Shown piece after piece: positions 45,112-51,155 of a DNA stretch of 51,739 bases; the stretch's first letter is position 1, and the number at the start of each line of letters is the position of its first letter. Source of the DNA: Acidobacteriota bacterium (GTDB lineage Bacteria > Acidobacteriota > Terriglobia > Terriglobales > Acidobacteriaceae); assembly GCA_021781795.1 (NCBI GenBank), contig JAJXWA010000018.1, positions 1-51,739 on the forward strand. The letters are read 5' to 3'. The notes under the pieces are model-generated. The model saw nothing but the letters and a program-made list of their open reading frames with translations. It was not told where the DNA came from and made no database searches. The translations under genes were made by a program, and so were the position numbers.

Positions 45112-45147
45112 TTGATTCAACAAGATGAGTCAAATACACTCATCTTA
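45112..45147 (+). promoter_or_regulatory. vapB promoter with overlapping operator; predicted leaderless
   Basis: TTGATT (45112-45117), a 17-base spacer, then TACACT (45135-45140). The -10 ends 6 bases before ATG 45147, so transcription should start at or next to the start codon, and there is no Shine-Dalgarno. An exact inverted repeat AAGATGAGT-CAAATAC-ACTCATCTT (45122-45146) overlaps the spacer and -10 and abuts the ATG; it is the expected site for autorepression by VapB/VapC. Confidence 0.6.
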
Positions 45148-45404
45148 TGTCTAAACGGCTCCAGGTTATTGTTCAGGACCCCGAATATCGCGAAATCCAG
45201 CGCGCCGCGCGCTTGCGCCGCATGTCGATCGCGGAATGGGTACGGCAAGCTCTGGTACAGGTCCGCAGAAGCGAACCCAGTCGCGAGGTTGCGTCCAAGC
45301 TTGAGGTGATTCGAGCGGCGTCGCGCATGGATTTTCCCACGGCTGACATCGACCAAATGCTGGAAGAGATCGAGCGGGGCTACGGATCGGGTGTGCATCC
45401 GTGA
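45147..45404 (+). CDS. vapB: VapB-type antitoxin (ribbon-helix-helix)
   Basis: An 85-aa antitoxin. The N-terminal half fits a ribbon-helix-helix DNA-binding fold: a beta strand ([15 protein letters not shown]) and two helices ([23 protein letters not shown]). The C-terminal half is the acidic tail expected to wrap the toxin ([18 protein letters not shown]). Its stop overlaps the vapC GTG start (GTGA at 45401-45404), giving tight coupling of antitoxin and toxin synthesis. Confidence 0.85.
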   Translation: MSKRLQVIVQDPEYREIQRAARLRRMSIAEWVRQALVQVRRSEPSREVASKLEVIRAASRMDFPTADIDQMLEEIERGYGSGVHP

Positions 45405-45796
45405 TCTTTATCGACTCGAACATCCCCATGTATCTTGTCGGCTCCGCTCACCCTCACAAAACAGACGCCAGGCGCTGGCTCGAGGAGTTAGTGGCCGGAC
45501 GAGAACGGCTGGTGACAGATGCCGAAGTGTTGCAGGAGATTCTTCACCGGTATGTCTCCATCTCACGGCCGGACGCTATTCACCCGGCGTTCGATGCTTT
45601 ACTCGGAGTCGTCGATGAGGTTTTTCCAGTGGACCGGGCAGCAGTGGAGCGAGCGAGGGGGATCGTGCTGGGCCACAAAGGACTATCGGCGCGAGACGCG
45701 GTCCATCTGGCGGTAATGCAGATCCACGGTGTTCGCAAAATCCTGAGCTTCGATCGCGGATTCGAGGGCTTCCCTGGAATCACTCGTCTGGTCTGA
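45401..45796 (+). CDS. vapC: VapC-type PIN-domain RNase toxin
   Basis: A 131-aa PIN-domain nuclease that probably cleaves tRNA or rRNA when freed from VapB. All four acidic active-site positions can be seen: the N-terminal FIDSN Asp, [11 protein letters not shown]lu, [11 protein letters not shown]sp and SFDRGF Asp. The start is GTG. Base composition is less GC-rich than the DPP-IV gene beside it. The pair lies within a 985-base segment bounded by the 90-bp repeats. Confidence 0.9.
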   Translation: MIFIDSNIPMYLVGSAHPHKTDARRWLEELVAGRERLVTDAEVLQEILHRYVSISRPDAIHPAFDALLGVVDEVFPVDRAAVERARGIVLGHKGLSARDAVHLAVMQIHGVRKILSFDRGFEGFPGITRLV

Positions 45797-46283
45797 CGCG
45801 GACATTGGTCCGGTACGATGCGATCCTTACCAAGCCGACGGTTTCATTTGGCGACCAACCCCCGCGATCCTGATTGAGCTCGGTAGGTCGAGGACCTCGC
45901 AACGGATATCGGTACACAGTCTGTGGTTGGGGAAAATGCTCCGATTCCCGCCCAAGCAGAGCGTGGGGCACCCCCCGATTGTGGAAGAATCCATGTCAGT
46001 AGAGGTTGGGCAGGGCCACCTGTCACTCGATTCAGGAGCCGGATGTGCGGACGAATCTGTATCATCGGATTCTGGCGCAGTTTGAGATGTATCTGATGCC
46101 GCGGGTGCAGTGAACGCGGCGGGTTGAGAACCTAGGTATCGGTGGCCTGCTAGCCGAAACCTCGTCAATGCGTGCATTGGCCTGAAATCGTGATTTTACA
46201 GCCGAAGCAGCTGGATCGGTGGAGCCTGGCCGGATTGTGAGGGCCCGGCAACACCGCGTTACGTTATGCGGCATCTATCCAGG
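45797..46283. other. 487-bp gap downstream of vapBC, containing the DPP-IV remnant
   Basis: The stretch from 45797 to 46023 has no recognisable gene. The 90-bp DPP-IV copy lies at 46024-46113. After it, up to 46283, I see nothing gene-like before the minus-strand DUF1398 gene. No integrase or transposase and no clear inverted terminal repeats are visible. Confidence 0.6.
46024..46113 (+). pseudogene. Orphan copy of the DPP-IV 3' end (direct repeat copy B)
   Basis: In frame it reads HSIQEPDVRTNLYHRILAQ, then a shared FEMYLMP and VQ stop, against HSIAGPDVRTHLYNRILAQ and LQ in the intact gene. There are 9 base differences in 90 and no indel. Homology starts exactly at the catalytic-His codon and ends at the stop; the sequence on either side is unrelated. 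It is the displaced end of the DPP-IV gene or the relic of a second copy. Confidence 0.85.
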
Positions 46284-46715
46284 CTAGGCAATGGTGACAG
46301 CCGGATAGGCCTCAATGTATTCCTCACCATTGCAACCCTGGTAAGACACTGTCCGGGCTTCCAGATCTACGTCGTAGCGTACGACGCCCGCATGCCACGA
46401 AGCCTCAAGAAACTCCGAGAAGGTGCTTTTGCCGGCCTGATCGACGCGCAGGGCCGTGATGAGGGCCGCCTCATTGAACGCCGGTACATCGACGGCGCCA
46501 GTCACCAATGGGCTGCCCTGCATAACGACTGGCCCCTTCTGGGTGAGGAAAAGGCTTTGGCTGGACGGGAGTGACCAGATATTGCGCGTTACTCCGGCCT
46601 TCCGCAGTACTTCGGCCAGGTATGGGAATCCACCCACACGGGGACGGATCGTTTCGGCAGTTTTCATTGCGCCTGTCAGGTTATCGATGGCTTCGCTCAA
46701 GGCGCTTCTCCTCAT
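46284..46715 (-). CDS. DUF1398-family protein
   Basis: A 143-aa soluble protein matching DUF1398 (AIDNLTGAMKTAETIRPRVGGFPYLAEVLRKAGVTRNIWSLPSSQSLFLTQKGPVVMQGSPLV, then YDVDLEARTVSYQGCNGEEYIEAYPAV). Function unknown. The ATG overlaps the marR stop (ATGA at 46712-46715). A TTG five codons on, preceded by GAGGAG, could be the real start. As the only partner of the MarR regulator, it is presumably what that regulator controls. Confidence 0.75.
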   Translation of the reverse strand: MRRSALSEAIDNLTGAMKTAETIRPRVGGFPYLAEVLRKAGVTRNIWSLPSSQSLFLTQKGPVVMQGSPLVTGAVDVPAFNEAALITALRVDQAGKSTFSEFLEASWHAGVVRYDVDLEARTVSYQGCNGEEYIEAYPAVTIA

Positions 46716-47188
46716 TCGGTTGGAATATCGTGGATGTGGTGATGGTCCGCAAGCTTGACGAGCAGTTCTCGAAGAACGGCCTTTTCTCTCGCACTCAGGC
46801 AGTCGAAATACCTTGCATCATTTTGGTCAGCGATTGCGGCAAGGATCGGAAGGCTGCGCCGTCCCGCACGCGTCGGGGAAAGCACGCGATACCGGTTGTC
46901 TTCCTGCCTCGCGTCGGATCGTAGAACCCAGTCTTTCGCTTCGAGCTTGTCGATGATCTTGGACACAGCTCCGCGGGTCAGCCTAAGCGCATTGGCCAAC
47001 TCCCCCGGCGAGGCCTGCCCGCGCTCATAAAGCTCACGCAGCAGCACCCATTCCGCAACGGAAGTCTGCCTTTCCTGGAGACTTCTAGAGAATGCTACTG
47101 AGACCGCATTTGAGACAAGTCTAAGCCAATAGCCGAGGTGACTCTCAAGCTTGGGGATCGGCCGGGCCCTTCCGAGATAACTTTCCAT
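46712..47188 (-). CDS. MarR-family transcriptional regulator
   Basis: A regulator of about 158 aa with the winged helix in VAEWVLLRELYERGQASPGELANALRLTRGAVSKIIDKLEAKDWVLRSDARQEDNRYRVLSPTRAG; the dimer helices flank it. Its start could be ATG 47209, but that codon is the centre of a palindrome inside the predicted promoter. ATG 47188 lies 7 bases after the -10 and fits a leaderless message, so I chose it. It is co-transcribed with DUF1398 through a 4-base overlap. Confidence 0.85.
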   Translation of the reverse strand: MESYLGRARPIPKLESHLGYWLRLVSNAVSVAFSRSLQERQTSVAEWVLLRELYERGQASPGELANALRLTRGAVSKIIDKLEAKDWVLRSDARQEDNRYRVLSPTRAGRRSLPILAAIADQNDARYFDCLSAREKAVLRELLVKLADHHHIHDIPTE

Positions 47189-47225
47189 AAAGGCTATAAT
47201 AGTTTCCATGGAAACTATATGTCAA
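47186..47225 (-). promoter_or_regulatory. marR promoter with 20-bp palindromic operator in the spacer; predicted leaderless
   Basis: Read on the minus strand: TTGACA (47220-47225), an 18-base spacer, then TATTAT (47196-47201), then AGCCTTT and ATG (47186-47188). The exact 20-bp palindrome ATAGTTTCCATGGAAACTAT (47199-47218) fills the spacer and touches the -10, ideal for autorepression by a MarR dimer. The likely transcript start coincides with the ATG. Confidence 0.7.
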
Positions 47226-47355
47226 CCCGGAATCTATAGTTACCGTGAATGATCAGAACTCAATTTGTGCATAATCGCCAACTCACGCATCCAGCGATGG
47301 GGTCTGGTTGCGGGCAAGCCTCGGCTCACTGAAGGACTGTAAAAACCAGCGGTGG

Positions 47356-47868
47356 TCAGTCGGAGACGGGGTGGACGGAGTCCGAGTCGGTGTCGCTGGC
47401 GTGGTGGTGGTGCGTGTATTGATGGAGGGTTTGGCCCAGCTGGCTGGGGTCGATGGAGAGCTGGACGACGTCGAGCTCGTGGCCGTCGTGGTCGAGGATG
47501 AAGAGGCCGATGCGCGGGTGCTCGTCGCGCATGAAGATGAAGGACTGCTCGCGGGAGCTGGTTTGAAGGACGATGCGCTCCCAGCTTGCGCCGAGCTTCT
47601 GCTGCACGAGAGTGCTCACGTCGGTGGTGTCGAGCGGCTCTGTGAAGTGGTCAAACTCGGCGATGTGGAGGTTGGCGACCTGGCCGTGGGAGCCGGCGCG
47701 GGTGAAGAGGCTGACGAGTCCCATGAGCGGGATGTGGGTGGCGCGGACGCTGTAGCGCGCTTCCAGCGAGCCGACGACGCCGTTGAATCCCTCGCCGCTG
47801 CCGGCGAGCACGGTGATGGGAACAGCAAGAGCGACGAGAAGGAGAGGAATCCAGAGGAGGCGGCGCAT
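47356..47868 (-). CDS. Exported DUF4252-like protein (second copy)
   Basis: A 170-aa exported protein with a signal peptide (LLWIPLLLVALAVPITVLAG). The mature part resembles its upstream neighbour: a THIPLMGLVSLFTRAGSHGQVANLHIAEFDH strand-helix block, a LGASWERIVLQTSSREQSFIFMRDEHPRIGLFILDHDGHELDVVQL block, and a tail ending in a His/Asp-rich segment (YTHHHHASDTDSD) that could bind metal. It starts one base from the stop of the upstream DUF4252 gene. The family has no established function. Confidence 0.65.
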   Translation of the reverse strand: MRRLLWIPLLLVALAVPITVLAGSGEGFNGVVGSLEARYSVRATHIPLMGLVSLFTRAGSHGQVANLHIAEFDHFTEPLDTTDVSTLVQQKLGASWERIVLQTSSREQSFIFMRDEHPRIGLFILDHDGHELDVVQLSIDPSQLGQTLHQYTHHHHASDTDSDSVHPVSD

Positions 47869-48449
47869 TACTTGCCTCCTTTGTTGCCGGAGTGCGAGGC
47901 GACGCCGGGGACGTCTGCGGCAACAGAGCCGAGCGCGCCAAGGCTGCCGAGCGCGCCGAGCTGGCCAAGCTGATCCATGCGGATGGGTCCGAGGATGAGG
48001 ACGATATCGAGCTCTTTGGGTTCGGCGTCGAGGACGAACATGCCCTGCGTCTGGCCGTTGACCTGCTTAACGAGGACGTCGGTGCTCTCGCCGGACTTGC
48101 TTTCGCGGACATGGACCATGGGCTTCCACTCGGAGGTCTGGAACTGGTGGAGGATCTGTTCGATGTCCGCTGGCGACAACTGGCTCGGCTTGTCGAATTC
48201 GTACTCGCGGACGTAGACGCCGTCGAGGCCCTGGAGGAGCTGGCGGGTCTGGGCGTCGCCCTGCTTGCCATTGAGGAGCTGGGAAGCGGAGCCGAGCATG
48301 TTCTTGTCCATGGTGACCTCTGTGACGTTGGAGGCGCGGGCGGCGAGCTGCTTTTCGAGAGCGGGCGGCAGAACGACGGGGAAGCTCTGCGCGAGGGCGG
48401 GAGCGGCGCTGGCGGCGACGGCGAGAATCAAGGTGGCGATGCGGTTCAT
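47868..48449 (-). CDS. Exported DUF4252 protein
   Basis: A 193-aa protein with a signal peptide (IATLILAVAASAAPALAQS). The body has the DUF4252 pattern: LPPALEKQLAARASNVTEVTMDKNMLGSASQLLNG, then LLQGLDGVYVREYEFDKPSQLSPADIEQILHQFQTSEWKPMVHVRESKSGESTDVLVKQVNGQTQGMFVLDAEPKELDIVLILGPI. A Gly/Leu-rich tail follows. The start at 48449 follows GGAG by 7 bases and overlaps the upstream stop (ATGA). It sits in the ECF sigma operon, so it is probably part of that regulon. Confidence 0.75.
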   Translation of the reverse strand: MNRIATLILAVAASAAPALAQSFPVVLPPALEKQLAARASNVTEVTMDKNMLGSASQLLNGKQGDAQTRQLLQGLDGVYVREYEFDKPSQLSPADIEQILHQFQTSEWKPMVHVRESKSGESTDVLVKQVNGQTQGMFVLDAEPKELDIVLILGPIRMDQLGQLGALGSLGALGSVAADVPGVASHSGNKGGK

Positions 48450-48790
48450 TGGATGTCTCCTTGTGAAAATGCGTTGTGGCTGTGCGCGGCGAGGCGCGTC
48501 TGAACGTCGCGAATGGCGTGGTGGGTAATCCGCAGGGCGATGAAAAGCTGACGGCCGGCCTCTTTTTCGCGGCGGCGCTGCTGGGCGATGCGGTTCCATG
48601 TGAGCAGGCCGCTGACGGCGGCGGCGAGAAGCACAGAGGCGGCGATGCGCTGCCAGAGAAAGCGGTGGGCAGCGGCTGCGCTTTGGCTGCGGCGAAGGAG
48701 CAGGCGCTGCTTGAAGCCGGGCGGTGAGGGCTGGCGCGCGAGCGTGCGGCGCAGTGCGCGTTCAAATTCGTCGATGGGTTCAGGCTTCAC
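48446..48790 (-). CDS. Small single-pass membrane protein, probable anti-sigma factor
   Basis: A 114-aa protein from GTG 48790 (GGAG 7 bases upstream), overlapping the sigma-factor gene by 11 bases. An acidic then basic N-terminal stretch (PEPIDEFERALRRTLARQPSPPGFKQRLLLRR) is followed by one membrane helix (IAASVLLAAAVSGLLTW) and a basic tail of about 50 residues. The position suggests an anti-sigma factor, but the zinc-binding HxxxCxxC motif common in ECF anti-sigmas is absent, so this is inferred from context. Confidence 0.6.
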   Translation of the reverse strand: MKPEPIDEFERALRRTLARQPSPPGFKQRLLLRRSQSAAAAHRFLWQRIAASVLLAAAVSGLLTWNRIAQQRRREKEAGRQLFIALRITHHAIRDVQTRLAAHSHNAFSQGDIQ

Positions 48791-49298
48791 GGATGTACTC
48801 CCGCAGGTGGTGGTGGGCTTTGGCGCGAAGCAGCTTGAGCCCACGCTGGAGGTGACTCTTGACGGTGGCGAGGGGTGCGTTGAGCGCTGCGGCGATCTCC
48901 TCGGGGGTCATGTCTTCCTGATAGCGGAGGACGACGGCGGCGCGCTGGGTTTCGGGCAGCGTGGCAAGCAACTGCTCGATGCGCGTGCCGAGGGGCGAGG
49001 CGGAATCTTCGCAGGTGACGTGGTGGTGATCGCTGATTTCGACCCAATCGCCGGTGCGGCGCACGCGACGGCGACGGAGCGCATCGGTGCTGCGGCTGAC
49101 GGCGACGCGGCGCAGCCAGAAGAGGGCGTGATCGGGCGAGTCGAGCTGGAGCAAGTGGCGATCCATTTCGAGAAAGACATCCTGGGCGATCTCTTCGGCG
49201 AGGCCGCTGTCGCCGGTGATGCGCAGAGCGAGCGAGAAGACCATGAACTGGTGCTGGTCGACGAGTTGTTCGAAGTCAGGCTGCCAGCCAGATGCCAT
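48780..49298 (-). CDS. ECF-type RNA polymerase sigma factor
   Basis: A 172-aa extracytoplasmic-function sigma factor. Region 2 is FEQLVDQHQFMVFSLALRITGDSGLAEEIAQDVFLEMDRHLLQLDSPDHALFWLRRVAVSRSTDALRRRR, and region 4 is LLATLPETQRAAVVLRYQEDMTPEEIAAALNAPLATVKSHLQRGLKLLR. Regions 1.1 and 3 are absent as expected. It heads the operon sigma - membrane protein - DUF4252 - DUF4252, and the cytochrome gene diverges from it with a 171-base gap. Confidence 0.92.
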   Translation of the reverse strand: MASGWQPDFEQLVDQHQFMVFSLALRITGDSGLAEEIAQDVFLEMDRHLLQLDSPDHALFWLRRVAVSRSTDALRRRRVRRTGDWVEISDHHHVTCEDSASPLGTRIEQLLATLPETQRAAVVLRYQEDMTPEEIAAALNAPLATVKSHLQRGLKLLRAKAHHHLREYIREA

Positions 49299-49469
49299 GG
49301 GGAACGCCTTCTATTTTGATATCCGCAAAACGGACGGAGCCGGGATGCAGAAATATACGCAGGGGGTCAACTCTTTGCTCCCTGAAATCGTCAACCGTTC
49401 AGTACGTGTGCAAGAAGAACGACGGCGATTGCTGGCAGGACGCTGAATCTGTCTCGTCTTCTCCAAGGG

Positions 49470-51155
49470 ATGTTGTGGGGTGGTTTGTACCTGGCGTTCG
49501 CCGGGTGGATGGGCACAAAGCCGCCGAGTGTTGCGGCCGGGAGCATTGCGGCCAGCGGGCCGGATGCGGCGTGTGCGCAGTGCCATCAGGCGATCTCTGA
49601 GCGCTATGAGGCGACGCCGATGGCGCGGGCCAGCGGGTCTGCGGAGGACGGATTTCTGCCCGCGGACTTTACCCATGCGGCCTCGGGAATCCATTACACA
49701 GTGACGAAAGACGGCGGGCGCGTTTGGCTGAGCTATGAGCGTCCGGATGCGACTGCGAATCGGGAACTTGCGGGCCGGGTCGAGCTGAGGTACTACGTCG
49801 GGTCAGGGCTGCGCGGGCGGACGTATCTGTTTGAGCGCGAGGGCTACTGGTTTGAGGCGCCGATCAACTGGTATGGGAAGAAGCGGGTGTGGGATATGGC
49901 ACCGAATTTCCTGTCGGCGCGGGAGATGCCGCTGACGCTGCGGGTCGATCCGGGATGTCTGCATTGCCATGCATCGGAGGTTGCGGAGTCGCTGCCGGAT
50001 GCGCGAAATCATTACACAGGCGAGCCATTTGGGGCAGGGGGAATCCGGTGCGCATCGTGCCATGGAGATGGCGCGGCGCATGTGGCGAGCGGCGGCAAGG
50101 TGAAGATGATGGACCTCGATGCGCTGGAGCCGGTGCGACGCGATTCGATCTGCCTGAACTGCCATCTGGAGGGCGAGGCGGCGGTGATTCGCGCGGGCAA
50201 GCGGGAAGATGAATTCAGGCCCGGCGATGATCTGTTTGATTACGCGGTCTTCTTTGTGCGCCAGAGGGAGAGCGGTTCGGAAGGCCGGGCGACGAGCCAG
50301 TGGGAGGCGCTGCTGAAAAGCCGCTGCAAGCAGGCGAGCGGCGACCGGATGACCTGCACGACGTGCCACGATCCGCATGGTGGGCCTGCCCCGGAAGAAC
50401 GCGAGGCGTATTACCGCGCCAAATGCCTACAGTGCCACAACGCGAATAGCTTCGTGGAGAAGCATCACCCGGAGAATCCGGACTGCGCGGCCTGCCATAT
50501 GGAGCGGATGACTTCCAGCGATATTGCGCATGAACAAGTGACGGACCACTGGATCCGGAAGGAGATTGGCGGACCTGAGCCAGCGCGGGCAACGAGCGGG
50601 CCGCTGGTGGCGGTAGGCGGGGTAGCGGCGGACGACCGCGACCTTGGGCTGGCGTATGCGCAGATGGCGGCGCGTGGAGATGAGGCCGCTGGGCAAAAAG
50701 CGATGCGGCTGCTGGCGCGGGCCGAGCGTACGAGCGGGGGAGCTGCGAACGATGCGATTCTGCATGAACAACTGGGCTTTCTGGAGCAGATCAACGGCGA
50801 TGTGGGGAATGCCGCAGCGGAGTACAAGACGGCGCTGAGGGCAGATCCGCAGGACGTGCTGGCGGCCGGAGATCTGGCCGTGCTGGACGCCAAGGCGCGG
50901 GACTATGGCAACGCGGTGCGGCTGTGGCAAGAGGTCTTTGCACAGGACCCGGCGCAGCGAGAGGCCGGGATTGACCTGGCGCTGGTGGAGGATGCCGGGG
51001 GCGAGCACGCGGCCGCACTGGCGACGCTGGAGCGGCTGCAAGAGTTCGCTCCGGATGACGGGCAGGCGCGGGCGCTGGCAGCGCAGATCCGAAAGAGGAT
51101 CCTCACAGCAGAGCCTGAGCCAGGCCCGCACCTTGGCGGAGGGCCAGCCCGATAA
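49470..51155 (+). CDS. Seven-heme c-type cytochrome with C-terminal TPRs
   Basis: A 561-aa exported multiheme cytochrome. Seven CxxCH heme sites are present: CAQCH (35-39), CLHCH (163-167), CASCH (194-198), CLNCH (228-232), CTTCH (296-300), CLQCH (319-323) and CAACH (339-343). Residues about 395-545 form tetratricopeptide repeats (HEQLGFLEQINGDVGNAAAEYKTALRADPQDVLAAGDLAVLDAKARDYGNAVRLWQEVF). The short hydrophobic N-terminus (LWGGLYLAFAGWMG) is a weak signal peptide; ATG 49470 may not be the true start. Likely a periplasmic electron carrier or scaffold, partner unknown. Confidence 0.88.
   Translation: MLWGGLYLAFAGWMGTKPPSVAAGSIAASGPDAACAQCHQAISERYEATPMARASGSAEDGFLPADFTHAASGIHYTVTKDGGRVWLSYERPDATANRELAGRVELRYYVGSGLRGRTYLFEREGYWFEAPINWYGKKRVWDMAPNFLSAREMPLTLRVDPGCLHCHASEVAESLPDARNHYTGEPFGAGGIRCASCHGDGAAHVASGGKVKMMDLDALEPVRRDSICLNCHLEGEAAVIRAGKREDEFRPGDDLFDYAVFFVRQRESGSEGRATSQWEALLKSRCKQASGDRMTCTTCHDPHGGPAPEEREAYYRAKCLQCHNANSFVEKHHPENPDCAACHMERMTSSDIAHEQVTDHWIRKEIGGPEPARATSGPLVAVGGVAADDRDLGLAYAQMAARGDEAAGQKAMRLLARAERTSGGAANDAILHEQLGFLEQINGDVGNAAAEYKTALRADPQDVLAAGDLAVLDAKARDYGNAVRLWQEVFAQDPAQREAGIDLALVEDAGGEHAAALATLERLQEFAPDDGQARALAAQIRKRILTAEPEPGPHLGGGPAR

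Noticed and set aside
45039..47340. Prophage or IS element
   Set aside because: No transposase, integrase or terminal inverted repeats; the only mobility sign is the 90-bp direct repeat.
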